NCBI GenBank assembly: GCA_944322345.1
Contig: CALUOO010000002.1
Location: 124,001-188,000, forward strand
Reading direction: 5' to 3'
Length of the DNA stretch: 64,000 nucleotides
Source: an uncultured Bacteroides sp.
GTDB lineage: Bacteria; Bacteroidota; Bacteroidia; Bacteroidales; Bacteroidaceae
Position 1 is the first letter of the stretch. Each line of letters begins with the position of its first letter. Shown here one piece after another: positions 34,117-42,876 of the stretch. The position numbers were made by a program, and so were the translations under genes. A model generated the notes under the pieces. It had not been told where the DNA came from. It searched no databases and saw only the letters and a program-made list of their open reading frames with translations.

Positions 34117-35739
34117 TTATTTCATTATAAATGCGTCGAATTCTTCTTTGCTAACCTTCAAAGATGCCTTGATTTTTGTTCGGTAATTGTAAATAGTGTT
34201 AATGGAGCATCTGAGGAATTTAGCTATTTCTGCATAGTCCGTTACTCCCAATTTGATAAGAGCGAATATACGTATTTCGGTCGTTAATAACTCGTTCTTT
34301 TTGCGGACAATTTGTTTGTCTTCGTGTAGTAAGGCATTAAATGAAGTCACGAAATCGGGAAAGATTTCGAGGAATGCTTTATCAAAACTGTCGTATAAGT
34401 GTGCAAGCTCTTTTTCGAAAAGCTCAGGTGATCCAGCCTGTCTTAATGCTTCTTTGGAATCTCCTCGCAAGATTATCTTCTTTATTTTTCGTTGGTGCTC
34501 ATCCATATCGCTGATGTATATGGAGCAGAGCTGTATGAAATGTGTGAGATACTTTTCTTTAATAGTATTGGCCAATAGCAACTCTTTGTTGTTTTCCTGC
34601 ATTTGCTCATTGATATGCTTTATTTCTTTGTTGAGCTGTATCAGATGCTGGTTGGATTGTTTCAGCTTATCTTTTACTTTTGAGTTCTTTCTCAGCTGGA
34701 TGTAAATGAATGCGGATGCTCCAAGCAGCAAGATTACCAACACTGATATACATATGGTAAATGACATGAGTGTCTTTTGACGTTTCAGGAGCATTTTCTT
34801 ATATGTCGACTCTATCAGATTGACAGTTGGTGTATTGGATATGTAGCGTAATTTACTTCCAAATGAGGTCGTTTGCTGCCATGAAAAGGAGATGTATTGA
34901 TAGGCCCGTTCTATGTCTCCTTGCTCCAATAGCCAGTTGCTCAGTATAGGCAGAGCGCCGTGGTCCTTAGTATTCGACTGTATGTCGGCAATAGAAGCAT
35001 GTGCATAGTATGTCATAGCCTCTGTGATATATTTCCTACTTTGGTAGTTGGCTCCTATAATATAAGCTATTAGAGCATGCAAACGGGTGTTTTTAGGACA
35101 ACTGTTCAATAGTTTGTCACATTCGTTCAGTTTCCCTTGTGCAAACAGTGAGTCTATTTTGTGATACCAATATCCGTCTTTTGAATGTTCTTGGTGGATA
35201 TAAACAAGTGAATCTTGGTAGTTCTGGAATAAATGTCTGTATCGTTCTTGGATAACCTTGTCTTGAGTTTCGTTTCCTAACTCTTCATAAACTTTGCGAT
35301 ATGTCGCATAATAAGTACTGAGTTGCTGGACTGACAGTTGCGAACTGTTCATGTCTTTTAATAGGAAAATGGCTTCCAGATACATTCCCGTGCAGGCATG
35401 ATAGAATGCCAATTCTAGCTTATCGTCAGTAGCTTGTATTGAATCGTTGTGCTCTATACTCCACGAAAGACAGTCACGCAGATAGTTGCGTGCCGAGTCT
35501 GCATTAAAGAAACGATATTTTTCAAAGAGCAGTCTCCCTAGTTTATATTTCTCTGTTGTTGATGGATCTGTCCGCATATATTCCTTCCTAATAGATTCAA
35601 TGACCGTATTGTTGGCTTGTTCATATTGCGGATATTTCTGAATCTCAGTATCCAAAACAGACAGAATTGAATCTAACTTGTTTTTACCATAGAGTGAAGT
35701 AGACAAATGTAACAGTATAAGGCATAGGATTTTTTTCAT
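34117..35739 (-). CDS. SusR-like membrane-bound transcriptional regulator (DUF6377 family)
   Basis: A 540-residue protein with a signal-like N-terminus, a periplasmic helical TPR-like sensor (about 20-315), one membrane helix (about 324-347), a cytoplasmic coiled coil (about 350-395) and a C-terminal helix-turn-helix of LuxR type (485-527, ending NTIYNYRTKIKASL). This is the layout of SusR, which senses oligosaccharide in the periplasm and activates sus genes. It lies 340 bp upstream of PUL1 on the same strand, so it is the natural candidate activator. The ligand is not predictable. Confidence 0.85.
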   Translation of the reverse strand: MKKILCLILLHLSTSLYGKNKLDSILSVLDTEIQKYPQYEQANNTVIESIRKEYMRTDPSTTEKYKLGRLLFEKYRFFNADSARNYLRDCLSWSIEHNDSIQATDDKLELAFYHACTGMYLEAIFLLKDMNSSQLSVQQLSTYYATYRKVYEELGNETQDKVIQERYRHLFQNYQDSLVYIHQEHSKDGYWYHKIDSLFAQGKLNECDKLLNSCPKNTRLHALIAYIIGANYQSRKYITEAMTYYAHASIADIQSNTKDHGALPILSNWLLEQGDIERAYQYISFSWQQTTSFGSKLRYISNTPTVNLIESTYKKMLLKRQKTLMSFTICISVLVILLLGASAFIYIQLRKNSKVKDKLKQSNQHLIQLNKEIKHINEQMQENNKELLLANTIKEKYLTHFIQLCSIYISDMDEHQRKIKKIILRGDSKEALRQAGSPELFEKELAHLYDSFDKAFLEIFPDFVTSFNALLHEDKQIVRKKNELLTTEIRIFALIKLGVTDYAEIAKFLRCSINTIYNYRTKIKASLKVSKEEFDAFIMK

Positions 35740-35872
35740 AAAAATTTCTCTCTTTCTCTGATTTTGTCGGTAAAAATAGCAATTTTTATGGAAAAAACAG
35801 TGTGGAATATCCTTTTAATAGAAGTGATATAGGTTTGCTTTTCTTACAAAGGCTGTTTAGGCGGTAGAGCGA

Positions 35873-35918
35873 TAAAAAAAGAAGAGGGTATAGCTGTATA
35901 GCAATACCCCCTCTTCTT
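35873..35918 (-). terminator. Intrinsic terminator of the lipocalin-like gene
   Basis: AAGAAGAGGGTAT (35879-35891) pairs with ATACCCCCTCTTCTT (35904-35918), with a 2-nt bulge and a 12-nt loop. The minus strand continues with a T-run (35879-35873). It lies 21 bp after the stop codon. Confidence 0.8.
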
Positions 35919-35939
35919 GATTGAATTTATATAGGTTAA

Positions 35940-36398
35940 TTACATTTTCTTGTAAGTCCGTTTCTCATATTCTTCTCCTTCTTCATCTTTATATTTGGTT
36001 TCAACAACCAATTGCTTGGATGATACTGAAACAATTTGGGCACTTACATCTGCATCATCACTAAGCGGAATCATTTTTTTACCTTCCAGCTTGAAACTCT
36101 CTCTGTCAAGCATATTCCATCTTCCACTATAGTATTCATAATGCAGCATGGTGTAACTTCCGTCGTCATTCTTATTGATGTCTACCTTTTCGCAATCATC
36201 GTCATCAGTCGGATTGTAAGGATCGAAACCTTCATTCCAAGATTCTTTTTCCCCATCTTCAATGTAATAACCTTGTAAGCGAACCAGTCCCCATGTACCT
36301 TCCAGTTGGTCTATATCGAATGGTTCGTCGTCATCAGAACAAGCTGAGAAGCTGAATACAGTTGCCAATAAGGCAAACATAAATAAATACTTTTTCAT
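35940..36398 (-). CDS. Lipocalin-like domain lipoprotein
   Basis: A 152-residue lipoprotein (MKKYLFMFALLATVFSFSAC, lipid-attached Cys20) with a small beta-barrel resembling the Bacteroides lipocalin-like family: IDQLEGTWGLVRLQGYY opening, central acidic DPYNPTDDDDCEKV loop and closing IVSVSSKQLVVETKY. The start at 36398 is preceded by AAAAAAGAG at 6-nt spacing, so it is preferred over ATG 36404. Function unknown. It is single-gene, with its own promoter and terminator. Confidence 0.7.
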   Translation of the reverse strand: MKKYLFMFALLATVFSFSACSDDDEPFDIDQLEGTWGLVRLQGYYIEDGEKESWNEGFDPYNPTDDDDCEKVDINKNDDGSYTMLHYEYYSGRWNMLDRESFKLEGKKMIPLSDDADVSAQIVSVSSKQLVVETKYKDEEGEEYEKRTYKKM

Positions 36399-36425
36399 AC
36401 ACATCTCTTTTTTAATATTGATGTG

Positions 36426-36433
36426 CAAAGGTA
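36426..36433 (-). promoter_or_regulatory. Bacteroides -7 box of lipocalin-like gene
   Basis: The minus strand reads TACCTTTG followed by CACATC, a strong match to TAnnTTTG. The start codon lies 28 bp downstream. Confidence 0.65.
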
Positions 36434-36477
36434 ACTCCTTATTTTACGTAAAAGCTATTATTAACGGTTAAAAAGTG

Positions 36478-37446
36478 TTATTTCTGTTCGTTTCCATAAA
36501 ACAGTGCGTCGACAGCCTGTTGATATCGGCTGATACGGTTACTCTTATGAATGGCTTTGAGGAGTTTCTTGTCTGCATCGGGCAACAGATATTCCCAAAA
36601 GGCTTTTATCTTGCTCAACAGCTGCATCTCGCCTCCTTCCAACTGCTGTTCGTAGGATTGGAAAACAAGGTCGTGTATTTGTCTGATTTTTTCCATCTTC
36701 TTGCTACATGGAAGAGCTGCTCCCTGCCGGTATTCCAATGCCAGTGCAGGATTGGCGAGAAGTCCGCGTCCGATCATGACTCCTGCGAGACCGGGAAATC
36801 GTGTTCTGATGTTTTGAATGTCCTCGAGGGTACGGAGGTCGCCGTTGTAGACTAATGGGTGGTGACACACGTGCCGGAAGGCATCGAAGGCCTCAAGGTC
36901 GGTTGTTCCTTTGTATTGTTGCTTGCCCAGACGTGGGTGCAGGGTTATTTGCCGGAGAGGTACTTCATTCAGCAGGGGAGCCAGCCGCAGACATTCTTCG
37001 GGCGAGTCCCATCCTAACCGCATTTTAACCGAAAAACTGATGTCTGTATAGCGGGAAACCAGCCGGAGCAGTGATTCAACTTCTTCCGGATAGGGAAGCA
37101 GTCCGGAGCCGTTGTGTCTTTTGGCAATCAACGGGAAAGGGCAGCCCAAGTTGATGTCTACCTCTTTGTAGCCTTTTTCGATGAAAAGCGAAAGTATGGC
37201 TTCGGCCTTTTCTGGCGTAGAGGCTATAAGTTGCGGTATCAGGCGGGGTGCCCGGTTGCGTGTCGGATCGATCTCGCGAAGGTCTTTAGAGCGGAATCCT
37301 TCTTTCTCGACCCTGATGAAAGGGGTGTAGTAGGCATCTACGCCTTCAAAACAGGCAGAATGTGCATTGCGGTAGGCGGCTTCTGTATATCCTTGTAGTG
37401 GAGCGAACTGGATGGAGAAATCTCCGTGTTGATGGTTGTCGTTCAT
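36478..37446 (-). CDS. tRNA-dihydrouridine synthase family protein
   Basis: A 322-residue flavoprotein that reduces uridine to dihydrouridine in tRNA D loops. APLQGYTEAAYR is the N-terminal FMN block. EVDINLGCPFPLIAKRHNGSGLL carries the catalytic Cys102. SVKMRLGW holds FMN-contacting Lys141, ITLHPRLGKQQYKG has His169, and VMIGRGLLANP closes the FMN site. All key residues are intact. Which uridine is modified cannot be told. Its -7 box is at 37470. Confidence 0.9.
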   Translation of the reverse strand: MNDNHQHGDFSIQFAPLQGYTEAAYRNAHSACFEGVDAYYTPFIRVEKEGFRSKDLREIDPTRNRAPRLIPQLIASTPEKAEAILSLFIEKGYKEVDINLGCPFPLIAKRHNGSGLLPYPEEVESLLRLVSRYTDISFSVKMRLGWDSPEECLRLAPLLNEVPLRQITLHPRLGKQQYKGTTDLEAFDAFRHVCHHPLVYNGDLRTLEDIQNIRTRFPGLAGVMIGRGLLANPALALEYRQGAALPCSKKMEKIRQIHDLVFQSYEQQLEGGEMQLLSKIKAFWEYLLPDADKKLLKAIHKSNRISRYQQAVDALFYGNEQK

Positions 37447-37469
37447 AAATCTGTACGGATTGTTTCTGG

Positions 37470-37477
37470 CAAAAGTA
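37470..37477 (-). promoter_or_regulatory. Bacteroides -7 box of dihydrouridine synthase gene
   Basis: The minus strand reads TACTTTTG followed by CC, 23 bp before the start codon at 37446, in the gap with the divergent CBM9-like gene. Confidence 0.5.
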
Positions 37478-37520
37478 TGGTTTTTCCTTTACTTCCGGCT
37501 GCTTTATAGGAAAAAAGTGA

Positions 37521-37528
37521 TACATTTG
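37521..37528 (+). promoter_or_regulatory. Bacteroides -7 box of CBM9-like gene
   Basis: TACATTTG followed by CTG lies 21 bp before the ATG at 37550, giving a very short leader. Confidence 0.55.
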
Positions 37529-37549
37529 CTGATATTCAAACCAAAGGCA

Positions 37550-38191
37550 ATGAAAGTAAAAAAGATTAGTATTGCGAATGTCGAAGCCTCTGGGCTTCCT
37601 AAGTTGCTGGATGAGGAAAAGATAGATTTCCAGCCTATTCAACATGTCAATTGGGAGGCATATCCTTACTGCCCTGCCGCATCATTCCGGATTGCACATA
37701 CGGAAAACGAAGTGTTGCTGCATTTCAAGGTGAAGGAGGCAAGCGTCTGTGCGAAGTATGGTGTGGATAATGGGTCTGTATGGACAGACTCATGCGTGGA
37801 GTTCTTCTCTGTCCCGGCTGGAGACGGCATTTATTATAACATAGAGTGTAACTGCATAGGAACCATCCTGATTGGTGCTGGTGCTGTCCGTACAGGGCGT
37901 GAACGTGCTCCGGAAGCTGTGACTTCGCAGGTGCGCCGATGGGCAAGTCTGGGGCGTGAGCCTTTTGACGAACGTGTAGAGACGACTTCTTGGGAGGTGG
38001 CTCTCATTATTCCCTATACAGTGTTCTTCAAACACCATATCCAATCGCTCGATGGCAAACTGGTGAAGGCTAATTTCTATAAGTGTGGCGACGAGTTGCA
38101 GACTCCGCATTTCCTTTCATGGCAACCTATCAGAGTGGAGAAACCCGATTTTCACCGTCCCGACTTCTTCGGTGAACTGGAGTTTGAATGA
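37550..38191 (+). CDS. CBM9-like carbohydrate-binding protein
   Basis: A 213-residue protein without an obvious signal peptide from the chosen ATG (MKVKKISIANVEASG). The beta-sandwich carries NWEAYPYCPAASFRIAH, HFKVKEASVCAKYG, VWTDSCVEFFSVP, NIECNCIG and SWEVALIIPYTVF, which are the conserved strands of family-9-like carbohydrate-binding domains common in Bacteroidetes. A longer upstream frame starting with TTG exists but would place the start before the promoter box. Its substrate is unknown. A 22-bp repeat array lies right after it. Confidence 0.8.
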   Translation: MKVKKISIANVEASGLPKLLDEEKIDFQPIQHVNWEAYPYCPAASFRIAHTENEVLLHFKVKEASVCAKYGVDNGSVWTDSCVEFFSVPAGDGIYYNIECNCIGTILIGAGAVRTGRERAPEAVTSQVRRWASLGREPFDERVETTSWEVALIIPYTVFFKHHIQSLDGKLVKANFYKCGDELQTPHFLSWQPIRVEKPDFHRPDFFGELEFE

Positions 38192-38234
38192 TCCTTAGTC
38201 TATACCCCTCTCAGAAGCTATTCTGAGGCGGTTT

Positions 38235-38342
38235 GTCAGCAAAGGTTAGCTGACGTGTTGGGAAAGGTTAGCTGACATGTCAGCAAAGGTTAGCCAACAC
38301 GTTGGGAAAGGTTAGCTGACACGAGCCGAAAGGTTGCCCGAC
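38235..38342. repeat. 22-bp-period repeat array, AAAGGTTAGC family, locus B
   Basis: Five 20-bp units at 38235, 38257, 38279, 38301 and 38323, all in the same orientation with 2-bp spacers. The third reads GTCAGCAAAGGTTAGCCAAC; the last is degenerate (GAGCCGAAAGGTTGCCCGAC). Flanks are GCGGTTT before and AAATGGGCGG after. It occupies half of the 277-bp gap before the helicase gene; the remainder shows no further feature I recognise. Confidence 0.9.
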
Positions 38343-38468
38343 AAATGGGCGGATTTCATTAAACTGTGCACATAAAGTAAGAGGGTTTATTAGTCTGTAG
38401 CTCCTGATTTTTTTAAGTTGGAGCAAGACTATGGTTGATAAACTCTTGACCCAAAAAGTTGAACACGT

Positions 38469-40598
38469 ATGGACCATAATCCGGAATTGGCTTTGGCCAA
38501 AGAAATTATAGGAGAAACGGGGCAGAATGTCTTTCTGACAGGAAAAGCCGGTACGGGAAAAACCACATTCCTGCGAAACCTTTCCGGTGAATCTCCCAAA
38601 CGCATGGTAGTACTCGCTCCTACGGGTATTGCGGCCATCAATGCTGGGGGAATGACCATCCATTCCTTTTTTCAGTTGCCGTTTGCACCCTATATACCCG
38701 GCACTGCCTTCGGCAGCGATGAAGCGCGCTATAAATATCAGTTCAGCCGTGAGAAGAAGAACATCATACGGAGCATCGACCTGCTGGTGATAGACGAGAT
38801 AAGTATGGTGCGTGCCGACCTGCTTGATGCTGTCGATGACATATTGCGCCGTTTCAGACGTTGTGGCGAACCGTTTGGTGGTGTACAGCTTTTGCTGATA
38901 GGGGATATTCAACAGTTGCCTCCCGTGGCAAAGGACGCGGAGTGGGAGATGCTGTCGCAACATTACAGCTCACCCTATTTCTTTTCGAGCCATGCTTTGC
39001 AGAAGGCAGGATATATCACCATTGAACTGCAGCGGGTATATCGGCAAAGCGACCGACAGTTTCTGGAGCTGCTCAACAATATCCGCGAGAACAGGGACCT
39101 GCAGGAGACATTGCAACTGCTCAACCGCAGATACATTGCCGGTTTTCACCCTCAGGACGAAGAAGGATACATCCAGCTGACTACGCATAATCACAAAGCC
39201 AGATATATCAATGAAAACAAATTGGCTCAGCTCCCAGCCGGTCAATATTCGTTTAAAGCGAAAATAGACGGGGAGTTCCCGGAGTATTCGTATCCGACAG
39301 ACACTGTGCTTACCCTTAAAGAAGGGGCACAGGTGATGTTTGTCAAGAATGACATATCGGGCAGGCAGCGGTATGTAAACGGAAGTATCGGTCATGTCGT
39401 TCGCCTTACGGAAAAAGCAATCGGGGTCCGCCTGAAAGAGGGTAATGAAATCATCGATGTGGAGCCTGCCGAGTGGAGCAATGCCAGATATAAACTCGAT
39501 CCGGAGTCGAACGAAATCGTAGAAGAAATAGACGGAACGTTCGAACAGTATCCGTTGAAGCTGGCATGGGCAATTACCATACACAAAAGTCAAGGACTGA
39601 CATTTGACAAGGCTGTCATCGATACTTCGGCTGCATTTGCACACGGGCAGACTTATGTGGCATTAAGCCGTTGCAAGACACTCGAAGGGATAGTGCTGAG
39701 CGAACCGATACCACCCGGCGCGCTGATTACTGACGGTACCGTGAGCTCATTTGAAGAGGAATCGCGAAGAAACAGTCCGGACAATACAGCATGTGAGAAC
39801 ATGAAGCGGGAGTACTTTATTCACCTGCTTACCGACCTGTTCTCTTTCGACAGTCTAAATCGGTTGTTGAATGCACACACGCGATTGCTCGACGAACATA
39901 TGTACAAACTATATCCGGCACTGCTGAAATCGATGAAGGATGAGTGCGAACGATTTACCACTGCCATACTGGAGGTAAGCCGTAGGTTTGCTCAGCAGTA
40001 TATGCGTATCATTGGCACGGGTAGTGGCTATAGCGACAACCCTCTGTTGCAGGAGAGGGTGAAGAAGGCTGCCGAGTATTTTGGTGGGCAGTTGGATGAA
40101 ACGATGCAGGTGATAGCAGGGGCTGATGTGGAATCGGACAATAAGGTGATTCAGAAAAGACTGTCGCTTTCGCAGGATGAATTGGCTAGAGAGCTTGAGA
40201 TGAAACACGGACTGATGCAATATGCATGCACCTATGGGTTTAGCGTATGCGGGTATTTGAGAAGAAAATCGGTATTGAGCATCGAACAGATAAAAGACAA
40301 AAAGAGAGAGAGGAGGAGAGAGAAGGAAAAGAAACTGGAGATTTCGTCGGACATTCAGAATCAGGAACTGTTTGATGCATTGATAAAATGGAGACGTGAA
40401 GAGGCTGCCCGACAGAACCTGTCTCCCTATAACATTCTTCAACGGAAGGGCATTATTGGAATCAGCAATGTGGAACCGAGAAGCAAGAAAGAGCTCACAA
40501 GAATACCGTATATCGGTAAGATTACTGCCGAGAAATATGGTGATGCCATTCTGGAGTTGATAGGCAGACATGCCAGAACCCTGTTTGATGGCAACTGA
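38469..40598 (+). CDS. PIF1-like helicase with C-terminal HRDC domain
   Basis: A 709-residue SF1B DNA helicase. LTGKAGTGKTT is Walker A (25-33), LLVIDEISM Walker B (107-110), LIGDIQQLPPV motif III, and AITIHKSQGLTFDKAVID plus TYVALSRCKTLEGI motifs V and VI. The segment from about 625 to the end (ELFDALIKWRREEAARQNLSPYNILQRK ... IPYIGKITAEKYG) is an HRDC-like nucleic-acid-binding domain. PIF1-type helicases unwind G-quadruplexes and forked DNA and help genome maintenance. A basic linker (RERRREKEKK) joins the parts. It is a single gene ending in a shared terminator. Confidence 0.92.
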   Translation: MDHNPELALAKEIIGETGQNVFLTGKAGTGKTTFLRNLSGESPKRMVVLAPTGIAAINAGGMTIHSFFQLPFAPYIPGTAFGSDEARYKYQFSREKKNIIRSIDLLVIDEISMVRADLLDAVDDILRRFRRCGEPFGGVQLLLIGDIQQLPPVAKDAEWEMLSQHYSSPYFFSSHALQKAGYITIELQRVYRQSDRQFLELLNNIRENRDLQETLQLLNRRYIAGFHPQDEEGYIQLTTHNHKARYINENKLAQLPAGQYSFKAKIDGEFPEYSYPTDTVLTLKEGAQVMFVKNDISGRQRYVNGSIGHVVRLTEKAIGVRLKEGNEIIDVEPAEWSNARYKLDPESNEIVEEIDGTFEQYPLKLAWAITIHKSQGLTFDKAVIDTSAAFAHGQTYVALSRCKTLEGIVLSEPIPPGALITDGTVSSFEEESRRNSPDNTACENMKREYFIHLLTDLFSFDSLNRLLNAHTRLLDEHMYKLYPALLKSMKDECERFTTAILEVSRRFAQQYMRIIGTGSGYSDNPLLQERVKKAAEYFGGQLDETMQVIAGADVESDNKVIQKRLSLSQDELARELEMKHGLMQYACTYGFSVCGYLRRKSVLSIEQIKDKKRERRREKEKKLEISSDIQNQELFDALIKWRREEAARQNLSPYNILQRKGIIGISNVEPRSKKELTRIPYIGKITAEKYGDAILELIGRHARTLFDGN

Positions 40599-40606
40599 TT
40601 CATACG

Positions 40607-40646
40607 AAAAAAGCAGGACTTCCCACATAAGGAATGTCCTGCTTTT
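40607..40646. terminator. Bidirectional intrinsic terminator between helicase and lpxA-like gene
   Basis: AAAAGCAGGAC (40609-40619) pairs perfectly with GTCCTGCTTTT (40636-40646). A run of six T follows on the minus strand and four on the plus, so it can end both convergent transcripts. Confidence 0.85.
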
Positions 40647-40672
40647 CATGAACTTTATAGTTATTAACTTAT

Positions 40673-41443
40673 TTATTTCACTATTCCTCGTTCTGAGTTT
40701 TTCACGAAGCTGACAATTGCTTCGATTTCTTCGCTCATTGGCACCTGTTCAATGATTTTCTGTACAGCATCTTGTATGCTGAAGTTACCTTGATAAATCA
40801 GACGATAGGCGTTTGCAATGTGGCGAAGAACTCTTTCTGTCGTATTATGGTGCTGCGACAATACAACAGCATTTACTCCATGATAGGCTACGGGGTTACC
40901 AGCCATGATAATATAAGGAGGAACGTCTTTGGATACCCGGCATCCGCTTTGTATCAGCGACCACTGTCCGATGTGGCAGTATTGGTGGAGTGTTACATTT
41001 CCACTTAGGATGACACAATCGTCCAATGTACATTCACCGGCAATGGTGGTCCCGATTCCCACAACGCAATTGTTGCCTATCTGTACGTCGTGGCAAAGGT
41101 GTACCTTATCCATCAGGAAATTACCATTGCCAATTCGTGTTGCATTCCCATTGAAAGTGGCACGGCTGATAACGACATTCTCGCGGATGTCGTTATTATC
41201 TCCGATAATCAGTTCACTTTCTTCTCCCTTGTAGTGGAAATCCTGTGGATCTGCACCCAATACGGCATTTTGGTGAACTTTGTTTTTCTGTCCCATCTTT
41301 GTCCCTTTCAGGATACTGGCGTACGACATGATTATACAATCATCTCCAATCTCTACTCCTTTTTCTATATAAGCGAATGGCTGGACTGTTACATTCTTTC
41401 CCAGTTTCGCTTCAGGATCTACATAAGCTAATGGACTAATCAT
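40673..41443 (-). CDS. lpxA: LpxA family UDP-N-acetylglucosamine O-acyltransferase
   Basis: A 256-residue left-handed beta-helix protein with hexapeptide repeats and the LpxA C-terminal helices (AYRLIYQGNFSIQDAVQKI). MDKVHLCHDV retains catalytic His118 and the preceding His115, equivalent to the HIAHD motif of E. coli. LpxA transfers a hydroxyacyl chain from ACP to UDP-GlcNAc, the first step of lipid A. In Bacteroides the main lpxA usually sits with lpxC/fabZ; here it stands 28 bp after the efflux outer-membrane gene, so it is probably a second paralogue co-transcribed with the pump. Lack of the neighbouring lpx genes is a warning about its exact substrate. Confidence 0.85.
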   Translation of the reverse strand: MISPLAYVDPEAKLGKNVTVQPFAYIEKGVEIGDDCIIMSYASILKGTKMGQKNKVHQNAVLGADPQDFHYKGEESELIIGDNNDIRENVVISRATFNGNATRIGNGNFLMDKVHLCHDVQIGNNCVVGIGTTIAGECTLDDCVILSGNVTLHQYCHIGQWSLIQSGCRVSKDVPPYIIMAGNPVAYHGVNAVVLSQHHNTTERVLRHIANAYRLIYQGNFSIQDAVQKIIEQVPMSEEIEAIVSFVKNSERGIVK

Positions 41444-41471
41444 AATGGTATCTGTCTAAAGTTAATATATT

Positions 41472-42863
41472 CTATTCTTCTCTCCCTCCGCCTAATGCTT
41501 GGTAGAGGTTTATCATTGCTTGCAAGCGGTCGTAGTAGTCAGTAACTTCTGATAGCTGTGCACTCAGATATGACTGTTCTGCAGACAGCACTTCTAAATA
41601 GCTGGCAGTGTAAAGAGTGAATAAATCTCTTGTGTCTTCAGCTGCTTTTTTGGCCGATTCTACCTGCATGCGTCTTGACTCGGCTTTTTCGTCTGTCTTT
41701 TGATACAAACTCAAGGCGTTGCTCACTTCGCTTCCTGCATTCAGCAAGGCTTGCTCGAAGCTCAGACGGGCTTGCTCTTCTTGTGCACGTGCCATTTTGA
41801 GCTTAGCAATGTTTGCTCCATTTTGGAACAATGGCTGAACCAACGACCCAACAGCTGTAGCCAAGAACTTTCCGGGGTTGATAATCTGTGAACCGGCACT
41901 ATTGGTCCATCCGGCAGTTCCACTCAGTGTGATCTGTGGGTAAAAATTGGAACGTGCTATGTTGGTGTTGTAGTAAGCATAAGCCAGTGACATTTCAGCG
42001 GCTTTAACATCCGGACGGTTGGACAACAACTGCAAAGGAACACCTGCCGACATCTTCTCGGGCAATTCCTGATCTTCCAATTTACCTCGTTGGATGGTCT
42101 GTGGCGCTTGTCTCAGTAAAATGGACAATGAGTTTTCTGTTTCACGGATACTTTGTTCAATATCAGGAATAGATGCCTGTACCTGTGCATAGGCAGCCTT
42201 GCTTTGTTCTACTCCTGTAGAATTGATGTTGTTGATCGCACCTTCTTTCATTGCCTCCATTGCCTCATAGTTCTTTTTCAGAATCTCGGCCGTTCCTTTT
42301 GTAATTTCCAATTGGCGGTCGAGCATGAGCAGCGTGTAGTAAAGGCTTGCAATGTTGCTGATTACTTGGGTTTGCACAGCTTGTTTGCTGGCTTTTGCCA
42401 GTTCAACATTTACTTCTGCACCCCGTTTGGCATTCAGCAATCCTCCGAAAAGGCTGATTTGCCAGCTCGCTGTTACTGGAAGTGTATAGGTCTTGCTGGC
42501 TTTGCTGTTGTCAAAGCTGCTGATAGTTCCTTGTGGAGAAAGAGTCAACGATGGTATAAATGCCAGTTTGGATGCCAATAGGGGAGCTTTAGCTGCCTCT
42601 ATTTGCAGAATGGCACTCTGCAAATCGGTATTTTGCTTCAGTCCTGTTTCGATTAAGGTCTGGAGCTGCGGATCAGTAAAGACCTCTCTCCACGGCATAT
42701 TTCCGAAGCTGGTCGTATCGGATACTAATGTGTCGTTGTCCGATACAGGATCACGATACAGCCCTTCGGTAGGGAGCTCTTCAGGTCTATCGTACGACTT
42801 ATAGATGTGGCAGCTGCTCAGAAGAGCAGTTGCACACAACATATATATAATTTGTTTCTTCAT
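41472..42863 (-). CDS. RND efflux outer-membrane channel lipoprotein (OprM/TolC-type)
   Basis: A 463-residue outer-membrane efflux lipoprotein (MKKQIIYMLCATALLSSC). It has two outer-membrane factor repeats: TLIETGLKQNTDLQSAILQIEAAKAPLLASKLAFIPSL, and PLQLLSNRPDVKAAEMSLAYAYYNTNIARSNFYPQI with the later TLYTASYLEVLSAEQSYLSAQL. These form the trimeric tunnel with the pump and adaptor. The ATG at 42863 follows the pump stop codon by 13 nt and has a GAAAGA ribosome-binding sequence; an ATG upstream overlaps the pump gene. Confidence 0.93.
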   Translation of the reverse strand: MKKQIIYMLCATALLSSCHIYKSYDRPEELPTEGLYRDPVSDNDTLVSDTTSFGNMPWREVFTDPQLQTLIETGLKQNTDLQSAILQIEAAKAPLLASKLAFIPSLTLSPQGTISSFDNSKASKTYTLPVTASWQISLFGGLLNAKRGAEVNVELAKASKQAVQTQVISNIASLYYTLLMLDRQLEITKGTAEILKKNYEAMEAMKEGAINNINSTGVEQSKAAYAQVQASIPDIEQSIRETENSLSILLRQAPQTIQRGKLEDQELPEKMSAGVPLQLLSNRPDVKAAEMSLAYAYYNTNIARSNFYPQITLSGTAGWTNSAGSQIINPGKFLATAVGSLVQPLFQNGANIAKLKMARAQEEQARLSFEQALLNAGSEVSNALSLYQKTDEKAESRRMQVESAKKAAEDTRDLFTLYTASYLEVLSAEQSYLSAQLSEVTDYYDRLQAMINLYQALGGGREE

Positions 42864-42876
42864 ATCGAATCTTTCA

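Noticed and set aside
38235-38342. CRISPR array
   Set aside because: Spacers are 2 bp and constant in length, units vary and change orientation at other loci, and there are no cas genes.
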